Shown here: positions 51,070-59,899 of the stretch, one piece after another | Layout: every line of letters begins with the position of its first letter | How positions within the stretch are numbered: position 1 is the first letter of the stretch | NCBI GenBank assembly: GCA_048267965.1 | Contig: JBLWWK010000003.1 | Coordinates: 1 to 64,000, forward strand | Origin: GCA-2705995 sp048267965 | GTDB lineage: Bacteria > Bacteroidota > Bacteroidia > Flavobacteriales_G > Salibacteraceae | DNA length: 64,000 nt | Direction of reading: 5' to 3' | Program-made: the position numbers and the translations under genes | The notes under the pieces: generated by a model | Told to the model about the DNA's origin: nothing | Seen by the model: only the letters and a program-made list of their open reading frames with translations | The model's database searches: none

Positions 51070-53565
51070 CTAAATTTTCTCTTTCAATAAGTGTTCTCTA
51101 AAGATAGAATCATTCTGTTGAATTACTTCTGTAAATCGTTGAGCGAGCAGTTGGTGGGCAAAAGCATTGGGGTGGTGATCGAATGCAGTAACCTGTAAAT
51201 CAGTTGCATTCATGTTTTGGTAAGCACCGTCTAGTGAAAGAACTTTAAATCCAATTTGTTTTCCCATTTCAAGCAGATTGTACTTGGCAGCTTCTTTAAA
51301 ACGGATTTCACTTTCTGGTACAAAAAGTAACATTGGCTGGCAGTTACGCGCTTTAATTTGCTTATAAATTCGGGTGAGTAATTCAACGGCAATTTCGTTT
51401 AAACTGGGTTCTATTCGCTTGTAAATTTCAATTTCGTTCATAGTAGCTGTTAACTCATGCAATTGAATGTAGTTAGCTAGAATAGAATCGTTTTGCCAAG
51501 TGTTATGTTTTAGCACATCGATAATTCCACGAATAATAAATTTAGCATCGCTTTTATGAATGGCGAGCAAAACAACATCTGGCTGATGCACATAAATTCT
51601 ACTATCGAATTGGGTGTTTTGGTAGTGCTGCACTAATCCGTAACCCGAGATAGAATAATTTAAAAATTGATAGTGAATAGGAGCTGTTAATGGTTGCAAT
51701 TCTTTTTCGGCAATGGTTTCGAAAACTTCGTGATTAGCAACGCCTGAGCCTAGCTCTACAGAGCTTCCTAAAAGGGCAAATCGAAGAGTAGAATCGGGTT
51801 TTTGGGTGGGATAATTTCTATCTCTAAAACCATGCTGATTTACGGTAAACGGTTGGTCTTTAAATACAATGTTAGCGTTGGCAACCAAGGTTTTCACCAA
51901 TAAATTATTGGTGTCTTTAGAAGCGGTAGTTTTAGCGAGTTGTTCCCAATTTTCAGGGCGCATTTCTTCAACTTCTGATAAACGTGTACTTAAATTTCGG
52001 TTTACGTTAATTACGCTTTCGTAATAGCCTTCTGTCAAGGCCATTTCGTCTCGTAAATTGAGTTGATGGCTTTTCACCGAAGCAAAGTACGGCTGAATTT
52101 GCGGTAAAACGGCCGTTTTGTCTAATTGCACTAATCCCATCGAAAGAACCGAAAATAGAGCAAGCTGAATTAAAACCGGAGTGGTTTTCCATCGATTCCA
52201 AAGTGGTAAACGTACAATAAATTGTAAGGCGGTTCCTACCGTTATAATGCTTAAAAACCAATAAGTTAATTGCAAGAAGGTAGCAGAATTACCGGTGATA
52301 AATAAAGGTAGGAACCCGATCCAATCTTTTACCGTTGGGCTGTTCCATAAACCAATTAAAATGGCCATTATAAAGAACATACCTAGCGTTTGAACTGTGA
52401 GTGTAAGTGCTTTTAAAATAGTGAGTTGTTGAGCTGATTTGGCTTTGATGGTTCGTTTTTTATTCAGTAGAATTACTGAATTTAGAGTAATGAGAATTCC
52501 GAAAATTCCCCAAAACGCAGCGTCTGCTGTTGTAATTAAAAAATCGCCCCGGAGCCAAAACCACTGGTAAGAATGTAAAATATACGTAATTAGAAAGCTG
52601 TAAAGCATGGCGATAATGATGCTCTTTTTTACGCCTAGTTTTTTGAAGCGAAACATCATAGGGTAATAGAAAACTTTCTGCACAAAATCTCGCCAATAGG
52701 TATTGATTCGTCTCCAGATTTCTGAAAAATTGGGAGCAAAATAAAACCAGTAAAACGGTGCAGGCAGGTTGTAACCAAACAAGCATAAAATACCCATGGC
52801 AATATTAAACAGGCCGTTTACTCGAATAAACAGGCCGTAATTTGAGGCAACAAAGTTGAACGCATCTAACGCATTTTCTACTTCGGTAAGCGGAAAAACC
52901 CAATGATGGTAAACTAATTTGTAGAGTGCAATTTGCAGAGCTCCGAGTAAAATCCAACCAATTCCTTTCGAGTAAATTTTGGTAGACTCCTCATTAAAAT
53001 AGCGATTTGCATAGGTTTTAAAATCTACAATAGGGAAGAGTAAAATAAAAATGTTGGGAAGCATAAAAAAGTAGCTGGCTCGCTGCCAAAACGGCTCTTT
53101 TATCGATTGGTATTTGATCTCGTGCAGATAGAGAATCATTCTAAACATAAAAAGAGAAGCTACTACGGGCACAAAGGCATCTCCGGAAGAAAGTTCGAAC
53201 CAATCAACTCTAAACAATAAAAGAAGCAATCCTGCAATAAGAATTCCCGTCAATTTCCATTTATACGAAAGCGGCAAGAGCGTGATACCGAAAAATAGCC
53301 AACCCAAGAGTAAAACTAAACTGCCTTGAGAAAAACCTAAAAAGCCAATTACAATGCAATGTGTGGCAACGGTGAGTAAAATAGGTTTATGCTGATTTTT
53401 TAAAAAAGTGCTCACATAAAAGAGCGGAACTACAGCCAGCAATAACTTATCGATGCCTAATTCGGTTTCAATTTCAAAATGGCGAACAAAGTAGACTACA
53501 CATAAAAGCGCAACCAATGTGGCTAATTGCTTAACAAACAAGTTTTTCTCTATAGAATCGGTCAT
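51070..53565 (-). CDS. MBOAT-type acyltransferase fused to SGNH domain
   Basis: A protein of about 831 residues. More than ten membrane helices form the N-terminal half. MBOAT features are PAPFYWFYFAPNFSEIWRRI, NTYWRDFVQKVFYYP and the candidate histidine in TYILHSYQWFWLRG. The C-terminal 240 residues are an SGNH domain: ALLGSSVELGSG holds the nucleophile serine block and AFDHHPNAFAHQLLA the Asp-His pair. In Dlt systems, separate DltB (MBOAT) and DltD (SGNH-like) move an amino acid from the carrier to a surface polymer; here both are one chain, upstream of carrier and adenylation genes. The frame extends to 53595, but MTDSIEKNLF at 53565 is more plausible. Confidence 0.75.
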   Translation of the reverse strand: MTDSIEKNLFVKQLATLVALLCVVYFVRHFEIETELGIDKLLLAVVPLFYVSTFLKNQHKPILLTVATHCIVIGFLGFSQGSLVLLLGWLFFGITLLPLSYKWKLTGILIAGLLLLLFRVDWFELSSGDAFVPVVASLFMFRMILYLHEIKYQSIKEPFWQRASYFFMLPNIFILLFPIVDFKTYANRYFNEESTKIYSKGIGWILLGALQIALYKLVYHHWVFPLTEVENALDAFNFVASNYGLFIRVNGLFNIAMGILCLFGYNLPAPFYWFYFAPNFSEIWRRINTYWRDFVQKVFYYPMMFRFKKLGVKKSIIIAMLYSFLITYILHSYQWFWLRGDFLITTADAAFWGIFGILITLNSVILLNKKRTIKAKSAQQLTILKALTLTVQTLGMFFIMAILIGLWNSPTVKDWIGFLPLFITGNSATFLQLTYWFLSIITVGTALQFIVRLPLWNRWKTTPVLIQLALFSVLSMGLVQLDKTAVLPQIQPYFASVKSHQLNLRDEMALTEGYYESVINVNRNLSTRLSEVEEMRPENWEQLAKTTASKDTNNLLVKTLVANANIVFKDQPFTVNQHGFRDRNYPTQKPDSTLRFALLGSSVELGSGVANHEVFETIAEKELQPLTAPIHYQFLNYSISGYGLVQHYQNTQFDSRIYVHQPDVVLLAIHKSDAKFIIRGIIDVLKHNTWQNDSILANYIQLHELTATMNEIEIYKRIEPSLNEIAVELLTRIYKQIKARNCQPMLLFVPESEIRFKEAAKYNLLEMGKQIGFKVLSLDGAYQNMNATDLQVTAFDHHPNAFAHQLLAQRFTEVIQQNDSIFREHLLKEKI
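52230..52241. repeat. GGTAGGAACC-family motif, perfect 12-mer, in MBOAT-SGNH gene
   Basis: CGGTTCCTACCG; on the coding strand Thr-Val-Gly-Thr-Ala. A second copy (GGTAGGAACCCG, 52307) lies 66 bp away in the opposite orientation. Confidence 0.8.
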
Positions 53566-53681
53566 AATACAATGTTCTCGGTAGGTGGAGGTCATTGCTC
53601 ATAGCGATGTTAAGCATATTTATCTTCTTAACCAATAAGACTTCTGTTTTCTGTTAAATGTTTACTTTTCGATCGATACTT

Positions 53682-54749
53682 ATGAAAAAACAATCTTTTT
53701 GGTGGTGGTGTGTGGGTGTGGTTTTGCTAGAGGTTTTAGCAAGGTGGATTACTCCCTACAATCAAATCTTGGTAGCAGCCGATACGCCTAGAAAAGCCGT
53801 GGTAAATTTTGGATGGCCTGAATATACCCAACACAAAGCAGAAAAAAATCAAGAGCTGATTGTAATTATCTCGAATTCGCAGGGCGAAAGCAGAGAGTTA
53901 CTCGCTTCAGAAACGTACACTGCCCACTTACAAAATATGGCCAAAGAGAAAGCGCCACATCTACGATTCGAGAATTGGTCGGTAGGCGGAATTAAGGCTG
54001 TTGACATTGAAATTCTTACCCGAAAAGCCATTTTGAACGGAGCGAGCAAAGTTTTTGTTATCGCCAGTAACTATGCATTTTACCAAGATTCTACGGCCAC
54101 CCCAAAAATTACTAATAACGATGTTGACTTGCTAGCGGCTCCTCTTTCGCAATCGAAATACTACGAAAACACCCTTTTTGCATCTTTCGATTCATTTGAA
54201 GAAAAATTAGGGCGAAAAGTTCGATATTATTCTCAGTTTGCGAGGTTGAAAACACCTTTTCAGAATTGGTTGAAGCAACAAACCCAATCGAAGTATCAAA
54301 TCTTTTTGTTCGGAAAATACATTGATAGAAAACCCGCAAATTACGAGGCGTTAATAGATCAACAACCGTTTTTTATTGATGACCCTAAAGTGATAGAAAA
54401 CACCGATTTACAAGCGGATATATTTGTTGAAGTTTTCTCAAGATTAGCCGAAGATATTGAAAAATACAACTGGGCAACACAAGTAGAATTTATCTATTTG
54501 CCCCGCCCTTATCTCGAAGAAATCTATTCAAAACCATTGCAAAAAACCATCGACAGAAGACCATTTCTAAAGGCAGAAAAACAATTTTTTACCACGGTAG
54601 GAACCCGTTTTCACACTAACAATGTGCGTTTACACAATTGGAACGATACGGTTCCTGCCCAGTATTTTGGTCAAGTAGCTTCTTTTCATTTTAACCGAGC
54701 CGGTCATCGCTATTTTGCAGATCTTCTTTTCAAGCATGTAACGCAATGA
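53682..54749 (+). CDS. SGNH-like membrane-anchored protein, DltD/AlgX-type partner
   Basis: A protein of about 355 residues: one N-terminal membrane helix (WWWCVGVVLLEVLARWI), then an extracytoplasmic domain. ELIVIISNSQGESRELL gives the nucleophile-like serine block, VGGIKAVDIEIL follows, and ASFHFNRAGHRYFADLL at the end provides the His. This is the layout of SGNH partners encoded beside MBOAT genes. It overlaps the MBOAT gene by 4 bp (ATGA). It diverges from the MBOAT-SGNH fusion operon, so two acyl transfer modules share one intergenic region (53566-53681). The frame begins at 53658; MKKQSFWWW at 53682 gives a better membrane-anchor start. Confidence 0.72.
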   Translation: MKKQSFWWWCVGVVLLEVLARWITPYNQILVAADTPRKAVVNFGWPEYTQHKAEKNQELIVIISNSQGESRELLASETYTAHLQNMAKEKAPHLRFENWSVGGIKAVDIEILTRKAILNGASKVFVIASNYAFYQDSTATPKITNNDVDLLAAPLSQSKYYENTLFASFDSFEEKLGRKVRYYSQFARLKTPFQNWLKQQTQSKYQIFLFGKYIDRKPANYEALIDQQPFFIDDPKVIENTDLQADIFVEVFSRLAEDIEKYNWATQVEFIYLPRPYLEEIYSKPLQKTIDRRPFLKAEKQFFTTVGTRFHTNNVRLHNWNDTVPAQYFGQVASFHFNRAGHRYFADLLFKHVTQ

Positions 54750-56164
54750 TTTTTAACGATCTCAGTTTTTACTTTTTTTTAGCTACCGTAATTGCATTGT
54801 ACCGATTACTGCCTTATGCGGTGGGTAAAATTGTTTTGGTAACTGCATCGTATTTGTTTTACGGTTTAGCCAATCCGTTTTATGTTTTCTTGTTGTTGTT
54901 TTCTACCACCACCGATTTTATTGTGGCCAAAAGAATAGAAGCGGTTCCTACTCAAAAGAAGAAAAAGCGATGGTTAATGTTGAGTTTATTGGTAAATCTA
55001 TCGTTGTTGGGTGTTTTTAAGTATGGCGATTTCGTAATTCAAAATGTAAATTTTTTGGCAAGTCCGTTAGGTTGGGAACAGTTGCCGTATTTGCATTTGA
55101 TTTTGCCCGTTGGTATTTCGTTTTACACTTTTCAAACCTTGGCGTATTCTATCGATGTGTATAGAGGCGAGCAAAAAGCAGAAACCGATTTTATGGCCTT
55201 TGCTCTGTACGTGGGGTATTTTCCGCAGTTAGTAGCGGGGCCGATTGAAAGAGCCAAGAAATTGTTGCCTCAATTAAAGCAAAAACACAAAGTGTCTCAA
55301 AAGCAGTTTTTGCATGGTATGGAGAGAATTCTCTGGGGTTTGGTGAAAAAAATGGTGTTTGCTGATCGGTTGGCCGTTCCTGTGGCAGTGGTGTATGGAG
55401 ATGTGCATAACTACAGTGCTCTTGAATTGTGGATGGCTACAGCGTGTTTTGGTATTCAACTTTACTTAGATTTTAGCGCTTATTCTGATATCGCCATCGG
55501 AATTGCCCGATTAATGGGAGTTAAGCTGTCAGAAAATTTTAACTATCCTTTTGTAAGTGCTAGCCAAAAAGAACATTGGAATAAATGGCACATTACGCTT
55601 ACACAATGGTTTAGAGATTATGTGTATCGTTCCATTATGAAAAAAGGCGAGCGTAAACCTTTAAAGCAGATGCTGAGTGTTATGTTGGTGTTTTCGCTCA
55701 CTGGAATTTGGCACGGTGCTACGTGGAATATGTTTTTATTTGGTTGGCTAGCGGGTGTTTACATTGTGGCACAAGCGGTATTACCCAATCCGGTTTTGTG
55801 GTTTACGGGTGTTTCTCGAAAAGTGATAAAGGCGGGCACCATTTTATTTAATTATTGGGTGCTTTGGTTTTCGTTAGGTCCATTTTTCATCCTTAGTTCT
55901 TTTTCTGATGCAAAACACGTTTACAGCAAATGGTTTTCCTCTTCGTGGAGTTTACATTCGGTAGGCGAAGAGCTCTTTCTGTTTTTCTTATTGAGTTTCG
56001 CCATTTATGTTTTACATGCCATTCGTTCACAATTTATTCCTCGCATAAGAAGTGGAGAATTACCATTAAATTACAATCGCGTTCCTACCAATTTAGCTTT
56101 GTTGATACTGCTTATTTTTGGTGCTTACGAGTATAAAATGTCGTTTATTTATTTCCAATTTTGA
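54746..56164 (+). CDS. MBOAT-family O-acyltransferase, AlgI/DltB-like
   Basis: A 472-residue protein with about ten membrane helices. The MBOAT core is clear: LILPVGISFYTFQTLAYSID, YVGYFPQLVAGPIERAKKLLPQL, HWNKWHITLTQWFRDYVYR and the active-site histidine in SLTGIWHGATWNMF. AlgI-type enzymes work with an SGNH partner to acetylate exopolysaccharide; the partner is encoded just upstream. The acyl donor may be acetyl or may come from the neighbouring carrier system. It overlaps the following glycosyltransferase gene. Confidence 0.86.
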   Translation: MIFNDLSFYFFLATVIALYRLLPYAVGKIVLVTASYLFYGLANPFYVFLLLFSTTTDFIVAKRIEAVPTQKKKKRWLMLSLLVNLSLLGVFKYGDFVIQNVNFLASPLGWEQLPYLHLILPVGISFYTFQTLAYSIDVYRGEQKAETDFMAFALYVGYFPQLVAGPIERAKKLLPQLKQKHKVSQKQFLHGMERILWGLVKKMVFADRLAVPVAVVYGDVHNYSALELWMATACFGIQLYLDFSAYSDIAIGIARLMGVKLSENFNYPFVSASQKEHWNKWHITLTQWFRDYVYRSIMKKGERKPLKQMLSVMLVFSLTGIWHGATWNMFLFGWLAGVYIVAQAVLPNPVLWFTGVSRKVIKAGTILFNYWVLWFSLGPFFILSSFSDAKHVYSKWFSSSWSLHSVGEELFLFFLLSFAIYVLHAIRSQFIPRIRSGELPLNYNRVPTNLALLILLIFGAYEYKMSFIYFQF

Positions 56165-57246
56165 AAAAGCGAATTGCCTTACTTGCCGACCCAATAGACG
56201 ATCAAAATTCGGGTGTTCACGTCTATACCCGAAATTGGGTAGAAGGGTTGCTTCAACAGTCAGATTTTGAGTGGGTTATTGTAAAACAACATCCAGAAGA
56301 ATGGGATGTAGAGCAATATGCAATTCCGAAGAAAAATCACCCGTTGTGGGATAGTCCGCGTATGTTTTATACGGTGCCTCGATTGCTCAATTCGCTCAAC
56401 TTAGATGCGGTAATTGAACCTGCTCATTTTGGTCCATGGAACTTAAAACCATCTATACAGCGAGTTACGATTATTCACGATTTAACGCCCATTAATTTAC
56501 CTGAATTTCATCGTTTTCACAGCTCATTGTTGCAGCAACTTTTTTTGAGAAAGATTCTTGAAAGAGCAGATGGGATTGTTACTAATTCGAAGTCAACAAC
56601 GGCCGATGTGGCAGAGTTTCTTCCGTCTATCGAATCGAAGGTAAAACACATTTATCCAGGGGTTTCGCAGCGTTTTCAAGAGCAAGCGGAGCGAATAGAA
56701 AATCGACCGTATTTTTTAGTGGTAGGATCCATTGAACCGCGAAAAAATGGAGTGAGAATCTTGAAAGCTTTCGAAAGATTAGCTGGAAGTAACCCAAGCT
56801 TGCAGCTCATTTTTGTAGGTGATCCCGGCTGGAACAACCAAAGTTTTCATCAAGAACTGGCAAAAAACCACTACAAAGATCAAATTCAGCTAAAAGGATT
56901 TGTCAGTGAAACCGAACTCAGTAGTTATTACCAACATGCTGAAGCACTGTTGTATCCGAGTATTTACGAAGGTTTTGGTTTCCCCGTTTTAGAGGGGTTT
57001 TCTGCTCAAACTCTTGTAGTAACATCTCACCGAAGCAGCACCCAAGAAATTGCTTCAGATGCTGCTTTTTTAGTAGACCCACTTTCGGTAGAAAGCCTGC
57101 AAAATGCTATGGAGCAAGTGGTGCATCTTTCTGTAGAAGAAAGAGTATGCCGCATAAAAAAGGGGATTGACCATGCCCAGCAATTTACCTGGAGCCGATT
57201 TACCCAACAATGGATGGCCTATTTAAAAGACCTCACCAGCGACTGA
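56161..57246 (+). CDS. GT4-family glycosyltransferase
   Basis: A 361-residue GT-B enzyme. VTIIHDLTPINLPEFH, PYFLVVGSIEPRKNG and YPSIYEGFGFPVLEGF (the E-x7-E motif) mark family GT4. The reading frame begins with TTG at 56161, overlapping the MBOAT stop (TTGA), so a non-ATG start is likely. It probably adds one sugar of the surface polysaccharide. Its end overlaps the convergent glycosyltransferase gene by 28 bp. Confidence 0.85.
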   Translation: MKKRIALLADPIDDQNSGVHVYTRNWVEGLLQQSDFEWVIVKQHPEEWDVEQYAIPKKNHPLWDSPRMFYTVPRLLNSLNLDAVIEPAHFGPWNLKPSIQRVTIIHDLTPINLPEFHRFHSSLLQQLFLRKILERADGIVTNSKSTTADVAEFLPSIESKVKHIYPGVSQRFQEQAERIENRPYFLVVGSIEPRKNGVRILKAFERLAGSNPSLQLIFVGDPGWNNQSFHQELAKNHYKDQIQLKGFVSETELSSYYQHAEALLYPSIYEGFGFPVLEGFSAQTLVVTSHRSSTQEIASDAAFLVDPLSVESLQNAMEQVVHLSVEERVCRIKKGIDHAQQFTWSRFTQQWMAYLKDLTSD

Positions 57247-58319
57247 TACAATTCAACGTACTTTTCAACTTGTGCTGAAATTTCGAATCTTTTGGTAGGA
57301 ACCCAATCAAAATCTTGGTTGTAAGCCCGTTTTAAACCTTGTGTTAATTGCTCAACTGAGAGCTCTTCGAGTTGAATAACCTTGCCAGAAACGGTTTCTT
57401 TTAAAGCGCCTTGATGGCTCGATAAAATGGGAGTTTGAATGGCCGAAGTTTCAACTGCTGCAAAACAAAATCCCTCTGCATAGGATGGAATAATCACCAC
57501 CGAAGCGTGGGCAATTTGTTGCATTAATTCTCGAAACGAAAGTTCGTGCTCGAACCTAACCGATTTTTCTAATTCTAATGAATTAACTTGAGCTTTAACC
57601 TGATGGTAGATGCCTTTCGGGTAAGTAGGAATCACCAAAGTAAGTACTTGGTTTGGGTAGTTTTGCAAGAAAATTTTCCAAGCAGGCAGCAGAAGATTCA
57701 AGCCTTTTGAAGGGCCTAAACGGGCAAAATACAAAGGTGAAAAAGTGGCAGTTGGTTCATGAGAAAAGCGTTCAAATTCTTTGTAATCAACTCCGTTGTA
57801 AATACGCGTAATCTTTTCTGCAGCAACACCATTTTCAATTAAACACTTTTGGGTGTGATCAGAAACGGCAATCCAGTGCGTGAAATTGAGTTGTAAGAGA
57901 AACTGTTCATAAGCTGAAAAGAGAATGCGTTCGTACCGTTTTAAATACGGAAGTTGAGACCATAATTTCTGCCAAACTTCATGAAAGGTAACCACTATGG
58001 GAGTTTGAGTAAGCTTTGCCACTATATAAGCAGGCAGGGCTGCGTTATAGCTAGCGGTTTGTATTAAATCGGCATTTCGGGTGTGAGAAAACATCCAGAG
58101 CCAACCCAGAAAGGTGAAAAGGTAGCGGTTTTTAAGAGGAATTCGTTTGATTTTGACTCCACCAATGGTTTCTTCTTTTTTTAGTTCTGCATCAAATCGA
58201 GTGGTAATTACCGTTACTGAATGTCCTTTTTTTACCAACGCTTCCGCTACCGATTGGTGTAACTTTTCGGCTCCGCCAATGTACGGATGGTAATGTTCAA
58301 CAACAAAAAGTATTTTCAT
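57219..58319 (-). CDS. GT4-family glycosyltransferase
   Basis: A 366-residue GT-B enzyme starting MKILFVVEHYHPYIGGAEKLHQSVAEAL, a glycine-rich loop typical of family GT4, with IARIYNGVDYKEF-like NGVD, FARLGPSKGLNLLLPAW and IPSYAEGFCFAAVETSA (the E-x7-E region). It is the last gene of a minus-strand set with the DUF2304 and GT2 genes (4-bp and 17-bp overlaps). A GGTAGGAACC copy at 57294 encodes Val-Pro-Thr. Confidence 0.85.
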   Translation of the reverse strand: MKILFVVEHYHPYIGGAEKLHQSVAEALVKKGHSVTVITTRFDAELKKEETIGGVKIKRIPLKNRYLFTFLGWLWMFSHTRNADLIQTASYNAALPAYIVAKLTQTPIVVTFHEVWQKLWSQLPYLKRYERILFSAYEQFLLQLNFTHWIAVSDHTQKCLIENGVAAEKITRIYNGVDYKEFERFSHEPTATFSPLYFARLGPSKGLNLLLPAWKIFLQNYPNQVLTLVIPTYPKGIYHQVKAQVNSLELEKSVRFEHELSFRELMQQIAHASVVIIPSYAEGFCFAAVETSAIQTPILSSHQGALKETVSGKVIQLEELSVEQLTQGLKRAYNQDFDWVPTKRFEISAQVEKYVELYQSLVRSFK

Positions 58320-58726
58320 TCTTCTTCTTTCAAAGATGAATTTTCTACCTTTTTACGAAGGCGTTTTAGTTCGGTAGTTAAAAGACCAACCTCTTGGGTG
58401 AGTTTTTTGGTTCCTTCAGATAAACGAGAAATAACGAGCGAAAACTGAATAAGAATAAGCAAAACGGCCATCATAAAAACCAAAAATAGAGCGGTGGGGG
58501 GGTAGGCAATACCCACCGATTGGGCAAATAAATCGAGGGCATCTCGCCAAACCGATAAAATGCAGAAAACGGCCCCAAAGAAAACCCACCAAATGGCGTA
58601 ATTCTCGTTGAGTTTCTTACGTTGAATCAGCCTAAAAATAAAGAGTAAAAGCGCCACACTGCCCACTATGGCAATAATCTGAATTCTATTTTCGTAGATA
58701 ATACTATCGTTATTCATCGGTATCAA
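58316..58726 (-). CDS. DUF2304 family membrane protein
   Basis: A 136-residue protein with three membrane helices (about residues 12-30, 42-60 and 74-98) and a C-terminal coiled coil (LSEGTKKLTQEVGLLTTELKRLRKKVE). Position between a GT2 gene and a GT4 gene, with overlaps on both sides, is typical of DUF2304, which is thought to assist lipid-linked sugar transfer. The role is inferred from neighbours. Confidence 0.78.
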   Translation of the reverse strand: MIPMNNDSIIYENRIQIIAIVGSVALLLFIFRLIQRKKLNENYAIWWVFFGAVFCILSVWRDALDLFAQSVGIAYPPTALFLVFMMAVLLILIQFSLVISRLSEGTKKLTQEVGLLTTELKRLRKKVENSSLKEEE

Positions 58727-59435
58727 TTTGGGGGCGCAAAGTGGTCATCACCATGCCCAAAATTACACGAACCATGTAAAACAAAGAATTAGAAGAAGAA
58801 ATACTTGATTTTCCACCTATTCTTGCCCGAATTTGGGTAGGAATTTCTTGAAGGGTAAAGTGGTTCCTACCGAGAAGAACAATGGCTTCAGGCTCTGGGA
58901 AGTTTCGGGGGTAGTGGAAAGCCAAAAGCGAAAATGCGCGTTGATTATAAGCACGAAAACCTGAAGTGCAATCGGTGATGTTTACATGTCCTAAACCTTG
59001 CGCTACCTTGCGCAAAAGCTGAATTCCAAGTCGTCTGCTCCACGAAGAAGTGTAGCCTTTTGCCTTGTTAATAAACCGACTGCCAATTACCACATCGGCA
59101 CTAGAATTTTCTAGCTGCTCTAACAATAAAGGTATGTCGTGTGCATTGTGCTGGCCATCACCATCGAACTGAAGGGCATAGTCGTACTGGTTTTCAAAAG
59201 CAAAACGAAAACCTGTTTGCACACATCCGCCAATGCCTAAATTTACGGGTAAATGAATAGAAAAAACACCTTCTAGTTGATCGATAATTTTAGCAGAAGT
59301 ATCGGTGCTTGCATCGTTAACCACCAATAGGTCAACGGTAGGAACCACCTCCTTCAATTCGGCAATTACCTGAGCTATACAGTCTTCCTCGTTGTAGACA
59401 GGAATAATGATTAACGTGTTTTTCTCGGTATCCAC
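58710..59435 (-). CDS. GT2-family glycosyltransferase, dolichyl-phosphate mannose synthase-like
   Basis: A 241-residue GT-A enzyme: NTLIIIPVYNEEDCIAQVI, LVVNDASTDTS, ALQFDGDGQHNAHDIP (DxD motif), VIGSRFINKAKGY, FRAYNQRAF and a basic C-terminal stretch. It likely transfers a sugar from an NDP-sugar to undecaprenyl phosphate. It overlaps DUF2304 by 17 bp. Copies of the motif occur at 58862 and 59337. Confidence 0.86.
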   Translation of the reverse strand: MDTEKNTLIIIPVYNEEDCIAQVIAELKEVVPTVDLLVVNDASTDTSAKIIDQLEGVFSIHLPVNLGIGGCVQTGFRFAFENQYDYALQFDGDGQHNAHDIPLLLEQLENSSADVVIGSRFINKAKGYTSSWSRRLGIQLLRKVAQGLGHVNITDCTSGFRAYNQRAFSLLAFHYPRNFPEPEAIVLLGRNHFTLQEIPTQIRARIGGKSSISSSNSLFYMVRVILGMVMTTLRPQIDTDE

Positions 59436-59489
59436 AGGGTAAAAATAAGCGCTTTGATGAAAAAATACGTATTTTGTTGGCGCAACTTG

Positions 59490-59519
59490 TTGTAAGCTAA
59501 AAAGAAAAGTCTATTTTTG
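59490..59519 (+). promoter_or_regulatory. putative rpsT promoter
   Basis: TTG (59490-59492), 19 bp, then TATTTTTG (59512-59519) fits the Bacteroidota -33/-7 pattern. The start codon is 42 bp downstream. Prediction by pattern. Confidence 0.6.
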
Positions 59520-59561
59520 CCCTCCATTTAGAAAAGTGACAGATAGAATATAGTTTACGAT

Positions 59562-59816
59562 ATGGCAAATCACAAGTCAGCATTAAAGAGAATTCGTTCA
59601 ACTCAAGTAAGACGCTTGAGAAATCGTTACCAACATAAAACAACCCGTAACGCTATCGCAGCATTGCGTGAAGTTACCGATCAGAAAGACGCTCAAGAGC
59701 GTTTGCCAAAAGTTGTTTCTATGATTGACAAGTTAGCGAAGAAGAACATTATTCACGATAACAAAGCGGGCAACTTAAAATCAAAGTTAACCAAGCACGT
59801 GAACGGGTTAAAATAA
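59562..59816 (+). CDS. rpsT: 30S ribosomal protein S20
   Basis: An 84-residue basic helical protein beginning MANHKSALKRIRSTQVRRLRN, the standard S20 sequence, ending in a lysine-rich helix. It binds 16S rRNA in the body of the small subunit. Monocistronic, with promoter and terminator visible. Confidence 0.96.
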   Translation: MANHKSALKRIRSTQVRRLRNRYQHKTTRNAIAALREVTDQKDAQERLPKVVSMIDKLAKKNIIHDNKAGNLKSKLTKHVNGLK

Positions 59817-59841
59817 GCCCCAACGTTATACAATAGTATGG

Positions 59842-59870
59842 AAGCCTCTTCATTTGAAGGGGCTTTTTTT
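59842..59870 (+). terminator. rho-independent terminator of rpsT
   Basis: The stem AAGCCTCTTC / GAAGGGGCTT (one T-G pair) with loop ATTT and a run of seven T. Confidence 0.88.
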
Positions 59871-59899
59871 GTTCTAGATTATTCGTTTAATTTTAATGA

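Noticed and set aside
49353..53565. A plain D-alanylation (dltABCD) operon
   Set aside because: The adenylation pocket does not look like DltA, an oxidase and a halogenase-like enzyme are cotranscribed, and the organism is Gram-negative without teichoic acids.
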